DNA from: Arthrobacter sp. B2a2-09
GTDB lineage: Bacteria; Actinomycetota; Actinomycetes; Actinomycetales; Micrococcaceae
NCBI RefSeq assembly: GCF_027587375.1
Contig: NZ_JAMXIC010000014.1
Location: 1-64,000 of the forward strand
DNA length: 64,000 bases
Direction of reading: 5' to 3'
Below, piece after piece: positions 50,811 through 58,886 of this stretch; the stretch's first letter is position 1, and each line of letters starts with the position of its first letter. The notes below the pieces were generated by a model, which saw only the letters and a program-made list of their open reading frames with translations, was not told the DNA's origin and made no database searches. The translations under genes and the position numbers were made by a program.

Positions 50811-51962
50811 ATGAGCGTCAACACCCGCCGCACAGCGGAAGGCGCCGCTGTTGCCACCCCAGCCCCCACCGCCCCTGCCGCTCCGACAGAACCAACCGCA
50901 CCGGCCACTCCAACAACCGGTCCCATCACCCGCGAAGAATTGCAACTTGCTTCGCGCAACCATGCCATGCCGTTGGAAATGCTCCGATGGCCCGTCACCC
51001 CGCTGGGCATGCACTACCTCCTGGTCCATTTCGACGTCCCCCAGATCGATCCCGTCTCGTGGCGGCTGAATATTGGCGGGTTCGTGGACCATCCGCACGA
51101 GTACACCCTGCCCGACCTCCAGCACCGCGAGCGCCGCACCCAGGCCGTCACAATGGAGTGCGCCGGCAACGGCCGCTCGCGGCTGGAACCTCGGCCTGTG
51201 AGCCAGCCATGGGACCAGGGTGGAGTGGGCACCGCCGAGTGGACCGGAACCCCGCTCGCTCCGTTGCTGCTCGACGCCGGCGTCTCACCTGACGCCGTCG
51301 AACTCGTCTTCACGGGCGCGGACCGCGGGATCCAGGGCGGCGTGGAGCATCAGTACGCGCGCAGCCTGACGCTCGCGGAAGCAATGTCCGGCGACGTCCT
51401 GCTCGCCTATGAGGTCAACGGCCAAGCCCTGCCACCGCAGCATGGCTACCCTGTCCGACTGCTGGTCCCGGGCTGGTATGGGATGACGAGCGTCAAATGG
51501 CTGCAATCCATCGAGGCAATAGACCACAGCTTCGACGGGTACCAACAGCTCGACTCGTACCGCTACACCCAAGACGCGGACGATCCTGGCGAACCCGTTC
51601 AGCGGATCAAAGTCCGCTCCCTCATGGTTCCCCCTGGCGTTCCCGATTTCTTCACGCGGCAGCGCACCGTCGAGGCGGGACCGGTCCAGCTGAGCGGCCG
51701 GGCCTGGTCCGGGAAAGGAACCGTGGACAGCGTGGAAGTCTGCGTGGACGGGGCCTGGGAGGAAGCCCAACTTCAAGCTCCCACAGGCCGGCATGCGTGG
51801 CGTGGATGGACGTTCACGTGGATCGCAACGCCCGGTTCCCACGAATTGGCATGCCGTGCGACGGACTCCACCGGACAGATCCAGCCTGAGGCGCCGGAGT
51901 GGAACTATCAAGGCATGGGCAACAATGACATCCAACGGCTGACGGTGACCGTCCGGGAGTAA
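50811..51962 (+). CDS. Sulfite-oxidase-family molybdoenzyme
   Basis: 383 residues from ATG 50811, preceded by GGGAG. A Pro/Thr/Ala-rich N-terminal stretch (about 1-42) is followed by the oxidoreductase molybdopterin domain: SRNHAMPLEMLRWPVTPLGMHY, the Mo ligand Cys near residue 117 in MECAGNGRSR, and WGTAEWTGTPL-like and PVRLLVPGWYGMTSVKWL motifs. The C-terminal Mo-co dimerisation domain (about 270-383) has a beta-sandwich with VRSLMVPPG and WNYQGMGNN. No heme domain or export signal is present, so it is a cytoplasmic member with an unknown electron acceptor and substrate. Its cofactor depends on moaA and partner genes. Confidence 0.9.
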   Translation: MSVNTRRTAEGAAVATPAPTAPAAPTEPTAPATPTTGPITREELQLASRNHAMPLEMLRWPVTPLGMHYLLVHFDVPQIDPVSWRLNIGGFVDHPHEYTLPDLQHRERRTQAVTMECAGNGRSRLEPRPVSQPWDQGGVGTAEWTGTPLAPLLLDAGVSPDAVELVFTGADRGIQGGVEHQYARSLTLAEAMSGDVLLAYEVNGQALPPQHGYPVRLLVPGWYGMTSVKWLQSIEAIDHSFDGYQQLDSYRYTQDADDPGEPVQRIKVRSLMVPPGVPDFFTRQRTVEAGPVQLSGRAWSGKGTVDSVEVCVDGAWEEAQLQAPTGRHAWRGWTFTWIATPGSHELACRATDSTGQIQPEAPEWNYQGMGNNDIQRLTVTVRE

Positions 51963-52055
51963 CCGGCCCGCGAGCAAGCCGAAGCCGGGCCGTTGACCGT
52001 GTGCAACGGCATGAGTACTGTGAGTCCACAATCCATCCGCTCCGTGGAGGCAGCA

Positions 52056-52628
52056 ATGGGCGGCACTTCCAAGAGCAACGCCGACTACGAGTTCCGCACC
52101 GTCTGGCGCGTCGCGGGGACCCCGCATGAGGTCATGGATATTTTGGGCGACGCCGGAACACTGCCCCGCTGGTGGCCTTCGGTGTATCTGAGGGTTCTTC
52201 CGCTGGATCCGGGAAATGCGGACGGCACGGGAAAAGCCTTCTCCCTGCACTCCAAGGGTTGGCTACCGTACACGCTGCGTTGGAGGTTCACGGTCACCGA
52301 ACCCATCACGGAGCGAGGATTCGCGATCGCGGCGAGCGGCGACTTGAATGGTACCGGGCGCTGGACTTTCGAACAGGACGGTCCGGAAACGGTGGTCAGC
52401 TATGACTGGCGCGTCAGCACCTCGAAACCGCTGCTTCGGCGGCTAAGCTGGCTGCTCAAACCCGCTTTTGCCGCGAATCACCACTGGGCGATGGCGCGCG
52501 GCCAAGAAAGTCTCGCCCTGGAATTACGACGACGGCGTCCCGGCACGGACCTCTCCAGGGTCCCCCGTCCGGCGCCACCTACGTTTGCAAGCCGTTACCG
52601 CTGGCCAAGGAGTACAACGCATGCCTGA
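52056..52628 (+). CDS. SRPBCC/polyketide-cyclase-like protein
   Basis: 190 residues from ATG 52056, which has GGAGG five bases upstream; earlier starts at 52011 and 51993 lack one. The fold pattern is START/SRPBCC: YEFRTVWRVAGTPHEVMDILGDAGTLPRWWPSVYLRVLPLD, LRWRFTVTEPITERGFAIAASGDLNGTGRWTFEQDGPETVVSYDWRVSTSKPLLR, and a C-terminal helix AFAANHHWAMARGQESLALEL. It probably binds a hydrophobic ligand; no catalytic residue can be named. It overlaps the next gene by 8 bases. Confidence 0.8.
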   Translation: MGGTSKSNADYEFRTVWRVAGTPHEVMDILGDAGTLPRWWPSVYLRVLPLDPGNADGTGKAFSLHSKGWLPYTLRWRFTVTEPITERGFAIAASGDLNGTGRWTFEQDGPETVVSYDWRVSTSKPLLRRLSWLLKPAFAANHHWAMARGQESLALELRRRRPGTDLSRVPRPAPPTFASRYRWPRSTTHA

Positions 52629-53016
52629 TGACAACAAAGACGAAGTCCGCTGGTTGGCGCAGCCCGAGGACCAGGACTATCCGAGCGCGGCCGACTACCT
52701 GTCACTGTTGGAATCCGACGACGTCGTTGCCTCCGTGGTCGCGGCACTCAAGGATGCGCCCATCCAGCACCGCAAGGCCAAGGACATACTGCGGGCGGCC
52801 CGGCTGGTGCTGTTGCCCGAGGACAACGCCCACGTGGCCTCGGACCTGAAGAAGATCAAGGAGGGCAAGAAGCTCTCGCCGATCCTCATGGTCAAGGGCG
52901 ACCTTGCCCGGGGCATTCCCGCCCAGGTGGCCGATGGCTACCATCGAGTGTGCGCAAGCTACTACACGGACGAAAACACCGACATTCCGCTCAAACTGGC
53001 TGATGCGCCCCGGTAA
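52621..53016 (+). CDS. Small ParB/sulfiredoxin-like domain protein
   Basis: 131 residues from ATG 52621; the frame is open upstream within the SRPBCC gene. It begins acidic (PDDNKDEVRWLAQPEDQDYPSAADYLSLL). The second half, KLSPILMVKGDLARGIPAQVADGYHRVCASYYTDENTDIPLKLAD, resembles the ParB N-terminal/sulfiredoxin fold, where a DG.HR motif binds nucleotide. Similar proteins are common in actinobacteria without known function. It is coupled to the SRPBCC gene by an 8-base overlap. Confidence 0.65.
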   Translation: MPDDNKDEVRWLAQPEDQDYPSAADYLSLLESDDVVASVVAALKDAPIQHRKAKDILRAARLVLLPEDNAHVASDLKKIKEGKKLSPILMVKGDLARGIPAQVADGYHRVCASYYTDENTDIPLKLADAPR

Positions 53017-53057
53017 TCACCGCTAACCCACCGCAACGCCGGTAGAAGGAGGAACGT

Positions 53058-54287
53058 GTGTCGTTCTTTCAGCTTTCGCTGATCGCCACGGTCGCGCTCC
53101 TCGGGCCGTTGCTGGCGTTGCCCCGGAAATGGCACCTTCCCGTTGTATTGGGACAGTTGCTGGCGGGCATCGTCATCGGACGTACGGGCCTGGGCCTGGT
53201 GGACTCTTCGGATCCAACCTTCACGTTCGTGGCCGACGTCGGGTTCGCGCTCATCATGTTCGTCGCCGGGACGCATGTCCCCGTGCGGGACAAAGCCATC
53301 CGTCCCGCTCTGGGTAGTGGCGCCCTGCGCGCCGGGATCGCTGCGGTGCTGGCCGCCGTCGTCGGAATCGTCATCGCTTTTGCCTTCGGCACCGGACATG
53401 CTCCCCTCTACATCGTTTTGCTCGCGTCCTCCTCCGCAGCGCTGGTCTTGCCGATCGTCGACTCGCTTCGGCTGACAGGGCCGAAGGTCCTGACGACGAC
53501 GGCGCAAGTGGCGATCGCTGACATCGCGTGCATTGTGGCGCTTCCGTTAGCCGTTGACCCACCTAACGCTGGCCGGGCAGCCGTGGGGGCCGCCGTCGTC
53601 GCGGGTTGCGCGCTGGTCTTGTTCTTCGTGCTTCGCTGGCAGGAGAACAGCGGTAATCGCGGGCGGTTGCACGACATGTCCGAAGACCGGAAGTTCGCCC
53701 TGGAACTGCGGATCCAGTTGGCCTTGCTCTTCGCGCTTTCCGGGCTCGCGGTCCTGGGCCACGTGTCCATCATGCTGGCCGGGTTCTCCTTCGGTTTGGT
53801 CGTCTCGGCAGTGGGCGAACCCCGGCGCCTGGCGCACCAACTCTTCGCTGTGAGCGACGGTTTCCTGGGGCCGGTGTTCTTCGTCTGGCTGGGCGCATCG
53901 CTTGACCTGCGGACTCTCGCGGGAAGCCCGCGGATGATCCTCCTCGGGATCTGCCTTGGCCTGGGAACGCTGTTGGTTCATGGAAGCCTCCGGGTCCTCG
54001 GCCAGCCCCTTCCGCTCGCAGTGCTGGCCGCGTCCCAATTGGGAGTACCGGTTGCCGCCGCCACCATCGGCTCCCAATTGCACTTGCTGGAGCCGGGAGA
54101 AGCCGCCGCGATGATCCTCGGTGCCCTCATCAGCATCGGGGCAAGCACCATTGCCGGTTCGCGTGCGGCACGGACCTTCTCGGAAGCCGCGCCGGCACCA
54201 GCGGGCGGGGGGCCGGCTGGCGGTGGGCCAGCAAGCAAAGGCCCGGCAGGTAAGCCGTCGGAAGGCGGTCCGGCGACGGCTGGGTGA
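53058..54287 (+). CDS. Cation:proton antiporter (CPA2/KefB type)
   Basis: 409 residues from GTG 53058, preceded by GAAGGAGGAAC. About eleven to twelve helices make up the Na+/H+ exchanger domain: GQLLAGIVIGRTGLGLV, ADVGFALIMFVAGTHV, DIACIVALPLAV (the ND/D-type ion site helix) and DGFLGPVFFVWLGASLDL. It lacks a TrkA-N regulatory domain; the last ~40 residues are a Gly/Pro-rich tail of GGGPA(S/G)(K/G)GP repeats. It exchanges Na+ or K+ for protons across the membrane. Confidence 0.88.
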   Translation: MSFFQLSLIATVALLGPLLALPRKWHLPVVLGQLLAGIVIGRTGLGLVDSSDPTFTFVADVGFALIMFVAGTHVPVRDKAIRPALGSGALRAGIAAVLAAVVGIVIAFAFGTGHAPLYIVLLASSSAALVLPIVDSLRLTGPKVLTTTAQVAIADIACIVALPLAVDPPNAGRAAVGAAVVAGCALVLFFVLRWQENSGNRGRLHDMSEDRKFALELRIQLALLFALSGLAVLGHVSIMLAGFSFGLVVSAVGEPRRLAHQLFAVSDGFLGPVFFVWLGASLDLRTLAGSPRMILLGICLGLGTLLVHGSLRVLGQPLPLAVLAASQLGVPVAAATIGSQLHLLEPGEAAAMILGALISIGASTIAGSRAARTFSEAAPAPAGGGPAGGGPASKGPAGKPSEGGPATAG

Positions 54288-54359
54288 TTCCCGGAACCCG
54301 CGGCGTGACATCCGGTATTCTCAGGTCCATGCTGTGCCAGGGGGAAGACCAATCAAGCC

Positions 54360-55046
54360 GTGCTAGTGCCGCGGAAGTGGGTTCCGGTGGCTGACGTGTT
54401 CATGTACGTGGACGAGACAGGCAACTTGGACTTCGACGGGGCCGGAAAAGGCGCCGCGGCCAGCATCTACTTCGGCTTCGGTTCCGCGGTCTTCCGCGAA
54501 GATCACGGACACCATCTTTGGGATGGACTAACGCTCCGCGCACGACTCGAAGGCGAAGGAACCCAGCTGGCGAAGGGCTTCCACGCGAAAAATGACCGGC
54601 ATGCCGTTCGGAACGAAGTCTTTGCCGCAATCCACCGGCAGAAACCTCGAATTGACACCACTTTTCTCTGCAAAGCGAATGCTTATGATGCAGTCCGCAC
54701 CCGGGGGCAGATGGAGCTGTACAAGCTGGCCTGGCGGCTGCACTTCACCGAAATCGCCAAGCAAGTGTCAACGCGTGAAGATACCCTTTACGTCATTGCC
54801 GGCACTTTCGGCACGAACAAACGAAGCGAACTCGCGCGGGAGTCACTCCGTGAAGTCTGCAACGCCCAGGACCGGAACATCATCCTGTGCGTTTGGGAAT
54901 CTTCATCCTCATGGGGGCTTCAAGTAGCCGACTACGCGCTTTGGGCTGTCCAGCGACGCCTAGAAGAGCGCGAATGCTCGTGGTTCGAGCCAGTGGTCCA
55001 GCCGCAGTTGAAGTCCTACTTTTTTCCTTGGGGTCGGGCAAGATAA
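54360..55046 (+). CDS. DUF3800 protein
   Basis: 228 residues from GTG 54360; a GTG at 54387 (VADVFMYVDETG) is also possible. The family marks are FMYVDETGNLDF near the start (Asp and Glu of an RNase H-like site), a middle AGTFGTNKRSELARESL, and LQVADYALWAVQRRLE near the end (third acidic residue). DUF3800 proteins are predicted metal-dependent nucleases, often on mobile or defence-related loci; activity is not shown. It is a single gene here with no integrase or partner effector. Confidence 0.75.
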   Translation: MLVPRKWVPVADVFMYVDETGNLDFDGAGKGAAASIYFGFGSAVFREDHGHHLWDGLTLRARLEGEGTQLAKGFHAKNDRHAVRNEVFAAIHRQKPRIDTTFLCKANAYDAVRTRGQMELYKLAWRLHFTEIAKQVSTREDTLYVIAGTFGTNKRSELARESLREVCNAQDRNIILCVWESSSSWGLQVADYALWAVQRRLEERECSWFEPVVQPQLKSYFFPWGRAR

Positions 55047-55294
55047 AGGCCAGCTATCCAGGAAACCCCGGAAGACATCCCATGGACGTCTTGTCACTGA
55101 CCGCAATTAGTCTATCTGGGATCAACAAAAAGAAACACTTACGGACGGAAACTCGACCGAAGTCCGCGGACTAGAGGACATTCTGTGGAGCTACCGCGAC
55201 ATGGACGGTACTGCCAACAAGGCAGCGGAACCCGCATACTGACGTCGGGTAACGTCAAGGTAGTAGCTTGCGCCCGGGAAATGAAGGAATAGCC

Positions 55295-56512
55295 ATGAGC
55301 CGGAAAACGAAAAAGCCAAAGGCCCGCGGCGGCCATCTCAAGGCAGTGCCTTCGGCCCCCAAAATGCCCTTGCAGTTGGTCCTCAACCATCGGGTAGTCG
55401 ACTCCCTCACCCCGGAATTCGTTCACTGGTACGAAAGATTTAGTGACGCCGAAGACGCCCTGAGGTGTCTGCAGATCGTCAAACTCTTCATCACGGCGAG
55501 CCACGCTATCAGCGAAGAAAGCTCCGCAACCAGGTTCGACCCTGACAGCTTGGACGACGCAGCCCTTGCCCTTGCCGACATGCTTGGCGAGTCTGACAGC
55601 GATGAGGCGCTTGTCGAGATCTTCGTCTACCTTCATCTCTACGTTGATTTCCTCTTTGAAACGGGTCGCTGGTCGGGGACCGAGGAGGACTACTTCGTAC
55701 TCCAGATGCTCCTCACTGAAGAAGCCGCGGGGGAAATGGATCTTCCCGGTGACATTCCGGAACTCTCCGATGAAGAGCAGGACCGGGCGTTCAAGGAACT
55801 CCCGGTTCTCCAGTTGACCGGACGTTTGCTGGAGTGGCTGGGAGCCGGAAAGGACGTTACGAGCACTGGCGTGCTCCGGCTTAAGGACATTGAAGGTGCA
55901 GCCGGAACGGTAGGGGTGAAGGCCAGAGGGAAAAGGACTGGGAAGCGGTCTCTCTTGGAGGGCGAAGGCGACGCGGAAGGCCAGCCTGGGTCATTTGAAG
56001 TCGGCTCCATGCACGAAGTTCCCGTGCTAAGCGATATCTGGGCTGCCCTGGTCGGCACCCGTGTCCTGTCGCTTGGGTCGACGCGTGCGGTACCTGGCGC
56101 TGGCGCCGAATCGTGGCACTCCAAGGACCTGGATTCGAGGTTTCAGATCCGGCGAGAGTTCCTGGCGGTACTCCTTGCCAGTGCCGTGATGGAGTCGGGC
56201 AGCATGTGGGAGGAAGGTCCCCGGGAAAACGAAACTCTAGCCAGGGTTCTATTGAAGGGAACCCTTGGAGAGCCCGTCAGCGTGGACGAAATCAACAGGG
56301 CGGCAGAGATCGATTCGGCGGACGAGGTCTTGCTCGCGTTCGAGGCGATGCGGGCACGCCGCGAACTGACCAGGCTCGCCGATCTTGGCCTCGTCAACGT
56401 GGACACCCATTACACCGTTTCCCCCGTGGTCATCCAGTGTGTGATCCCGGCGCTCGCTCTGGTTCATGCCATGGAAGGCAATTTCGAACCGGGCCCGGTC
56501 CACGCCGGCTAG
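55295..56512 (+). CDS. Protein of unknown function, acidic and mostly helical
   Basis: 405 residues from ATG 55295, with AAGGAATAG upstream; a TTG nine codons earlier is less likely. A basic N-terminus (MSRKTKKPKARGGHLK) is followed by long acidic helical segments (FSDAEDALRCLQIVKLFITASHAI, EALVEIFVYLHLYVDFLFETGRWSGTEEDYFVLQMLL), a basic loop near KARGKRTGKRSLLEGEGD, and a C-terminal part that could be a winged helix (EINRAAEIDSADEVLLAFEAMRARRELTRLADLGLVNVDTHYTVSPV). No family is recognised. It follows DUF3800 at a distance of about 250 bases. Confidence 0.65.
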   Translation: MSRKTKKPKARGGHLKAVPSAPKMPLQLVLNHRVVDSLTPEFVHWYERFSDAEDALRCLQIVKLFITASHAISEESSATRFDPDSLDDAALALADMLGESDSDEALVEIFVYLHLYVDFLFETGRWSGTEEDYFVLQMLLTEEAAGEMDLPGDIPELSDEEQDRAFKELPVLQLTGRLLEWLGAGKDVTSTGVLRLKDIEGAAGTVGVKARGKRTGKRSLLEGEGDAEGQPGSFEVGSMHEVPVLSDIWAALVGTRVLSLGSTRAVPGAGAESWHSKDLDSRFQIRREFLAVLLASAVMESGSMWEEGPRENETLARVLLKGTLGEPVSVDEINRAAEIDSADEVLLAFEAMRARRELTRLADLGLVNVDTHYTVSPVVIQCVIPALALVHAMEGNFEPGPVHAG

Positions 56513-56635
56513 CAGACCCGCGCCACACGACCCATCCGACGGCGTTCCAGCCACGAACCACCGTTATAATGACGGGATTGACCGACTGGATCAGGAAGGT
56601 CAACTACCGCTTGAACGCTACCGAGGGAGGAACCC

Positions 56636-57259
56636 GTGCGCGCATCCCATGCCCGGGCACCCTTCCACGCCATGCGTTCGGGCGCGCTTGCAGTCGCCAT
56701 TGTTGCCCTCGCGGCAGGGGCCCACGTCCTCTCCGGCGGGGCGCTTCCCGTCGCGCCGGTCTTGCTGGCCGTCCTGGCATTGACCGGGCTCGTCACAACT
56801 CTTGCCACCCGGTTCAAGCTCGGATTCCCGGTCATTGCCGCGCTTCTGGGAGCCGGCCAGCTGGTCCTGCACGAAGCCTTCACGGCATTCGGTCCGCTCA
56901 CCGGCCCGGCTCCGGGGTCGCCGGCACACCACCTGGCGGCCGAGCACGTTTCCCCGCCGCTGGGCGCCGAAGCAGTACATTTTCACGAGGTCGACACTCC
57001 CCTTAGCTGGTTGATGCTGAGCGGGCACGCCCTAGCTACGGCCGCTTCGGCATTGCTCCTGGCCAAGGGCGAGCAGGCGCTGTGGCAGCTCGAGGCGTGG
57101 CTCCGTCCCCTCCTGCAGCTCATCCGCCTGATCTTCAGGCCCGACGCCGGCAGCTCCGCTGTTGCGTTCAGCGAACCTGCCGTATTCATCCCCCGCCCGT
57201 GGCGGAACCTCAGGCAAGCCAGCAGACGCGGCCCGCCCGCCGTCGTCGTACCCTCCTGA
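56636..57259 (+). CDS. Membrane protein upstream of YcnI, likely copper-associated
   Basis: 207 residues from GTG 56636, after GGGAGGAACCC. Four hydrophobic helices lie near 15-35, 38-58, 62-85 and 122-145. A His-rich extracytoplasmic loop (HHLAAEHVSPPLGAEAVHFHEVD) lies between helices 3 and 4 and could bind a metal. The C-terminus is basic. The gene lies 85 bases before ycnI, a pairing seen in actinobacterial copper-related clusters. The metal role is inferred from the His loop and context. Confidence 0.65.
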   Translation: MRASHARAPFHAMRSGALAVAIVALAAGAHVLSGGALPVAPVLLAVLALTGLVTTLATRFKLGFPVIAALLGAGQLVLHEAFTAFGPLTGPAPGSPAHHLAAEHVSPPLGAEAVHFHEVDTPLSWLMLSGHALATAASALLLAKGEQALWQLEAWLRPLLQLIRLIFRPDAGSSAVAFSEPAVFIPRPWRNLRQASRRGPPAVVVPS

Positions 57260-57344
57260 CTCCGCCCGGCGCCGACTTCAACTGGTGACGGGCGCATCCC
57301 CGCACTTTGGCGCGCTTTCGCGCGCCCGTTGAAAGGCAACACCC

Positions 57345-58073
57345 ATGAACAAGTCCTCACTCCGCCGTACCCTCTCCGCCACCGCAATCGCGGGAGGCAC
57401 AGCCGCACTGATGATGGCCGGGCTCGCAGGCGCCTCTGCGCACGTCTCCATCAACCCGGACAAGACCACGGCCAACTCGTACGCGCTGCTGACCTTCGGC
57501 GTCCCGCACGGCTGCGACACCTCGGGCACCACCAAGCTGACCATCAACCTGCCCGATGAACTGACGGACGCCACGCCCACGGTGAACCCCAACTGGACGG
57601 TCGAGAAGGTGACTCAGACGCTGCCCGAACCCAAGAAGCTGGCCGACGGCACATCCATCACCAAACGCACCAGCCAGATCGTCTACACGGCCAAGGCACC
57701 CCTGGACCCGCATTTGCGAGACTCGCTGGTCCTGTCCGTGAAGCTGCCCGACACCGCTGGCAAGACCCTTTACTTCCCCACGCTCCAGAACTGCGAGCAA
57801 GGGCAGACAAACTGGGCTGAAATCCCGAAGGACGGCCAGGACCCGCACTCGCTGAAGGCTCCGGCTCCGTCGGTGGCCGTCACGGCTGCGGACGCCGCGG
57901 CGGGTAATGCTCACATGGCTGCTTCAATCTCCACAGAGCAAGCAGCTTCCGTGACCGACGACGGCTCGCAAGCGCGCAGTTGGGGCGGCCTGATCGCCGG
58001 GTTGGCAGGGCTGGGGCTGGGTGGCGCGGCCTTCTTCCGCCGCCGTTCCGCCACGGCTTCAGTGTCCAAGTAA
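57345..58073 (+). CDS. YcnI-family copper-associated protein (DUF1775)
   Basis: 242 residues. A signal peptide ends at GLAGASA, exposing HVSINPDKTTANSY, so the mature protein would begin with His as in copper-binding YcnI proteins. The DUF1775 domain follows: LLTFGVPHGCDTSGTTKLTINLPD, NWTVEKVTQTLPEP (conserved Trp), LVLSVKLPDTAGKTLYFPTLQNCEQG and WAEIP. A C-terminal membrane helix (WGGLIAGLAGLGLGGAAFF) with RRRSATASVSK anchors it on the cell surface. It is probably involved in extracellular copper handling. Confidence 0.9.
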   Translation: MNKSSLRRTLSATAIAGGTAALMMAGLAGASAHVSINPDKTTANSYALLTFGVPHGCDTSGTTKLTINLPDELTDATPTVNPNWTVEKVTQTLPEPKKLADGTSITKRTSQIVYTAKAPLDPHLRDSLVLSVKLPDTAGKTLYFPTLQNCEQGQTNWAEIPKDGQDPHSLKAPAPSVAVTAADAAAGNAHMAASISTEQAASVTDDGSQARSWGGLIAGLAGLGLGGAAFFRRRSATASVSK

Positions 58074-58178
58074 CGAGTCCGCTGGGACGGCGCCCGGAAC
58101 ATTACGATCCGGGCGCCAATCCGGCGCCGCTGCCGCGCCGTAGTTGACTCCTGCAAATGACGACGAAATGCTGTGCGC

Positions 58179-58817
58179 ATGACGAATATGCGAGTCAAGA
58201 ACGGTCTCCTGCTCACGGTGGCAGCAGCCTCGGTATTCCTGCTCTCCGGCTGTTTCCAAAGCCAAGCCCAGCCCTCGGGCTCAGCCACGCCCAGCGACAC
58301 GGCTTCGGCCTCGTCGTCAACCTCGGCATCGGCCTCGGGTACTCCGACCTCAAGCGGTAGCGCCACGCCATCGAGCACCGGGACGACAGCATCCGGCGTC
58401 GCTCTCTGCAAAGCGGGCTCGCTGACGGCTTCTGTCGATTCCACGGGCGGCGGCGCGGCAGGCAGCGTCTACATGAAACTCATCCTGACCAACTCCGGCA
58501 CGGAACCCTGCGTCCTCAATGGCTTCCCGGGCGTCTCACTCACGTCCTCACCTACCGGCGATCCGATCGGCGCGGCCGCCGCGCGCGACGACACCAAGCC
58601 AGTGACAGAAGTGCTCCTCGCTCCGGGGAAGGCCGGTTTCGCCCAACTCCGCTACACCCAGGCCGGCAACTACCCCGAATGCACCCAGGCTCCTGCCGCA
58701 GGCTTCCGGGTCTACCCACCCGAGGACACAGCCTCGCTGTTCATCACGCAACAACGCACGGCCTGCAGCAATACCAATATCAACCTGCTGAGCGTCCAGG
58801 CGTTCCAGGCGGGGTAG
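58179..58817 (+). CDS. DUF4232 lipoprotein
   Basis: 212 residues from ATG 58179; a GTG two codons earlier is possible. A lipoprotein signal with lipobox LLSGCFQ is followed by a Ser/Thr/Ala-rich linker (about 30-75), and then the DUF4232 domain: CKAGSLTASVDSTGGGAAGSVYMKLILTNSGTEPCVLNGFPGVSL, and CSNTNINLLSVQAF at the end, with paired Cys residues probably forming disulfides. It is anchored to the outer face of the membrane. Function unknown. Confidence 0.88.
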   Translation: MTNMRVKNGLLLTVAAASVFLLSGCFQSQAQPSGSATPSDTASASSSTSASASGTPTSSGSATPSSTGTTASGVALCKAGSLTASVDSTGGGAAGSVYMKLILTNSGTEPCVLNGFPGVSLTSSPTGDPIGAAAARDDTKPVTEVLLAPGKAGFAQLRYTQAGNYPECTQAPAAGFRVYPPEDTASLFITQQRTACSNTNINLLSVQAFQAG

Positions 58818-58886
58818 GCGGTCTAGCGCTGTTCCTTGTCTTGCCCGGCACCTTATCTTGTCGGTGCCGTGAGGCATGATGGAGGA

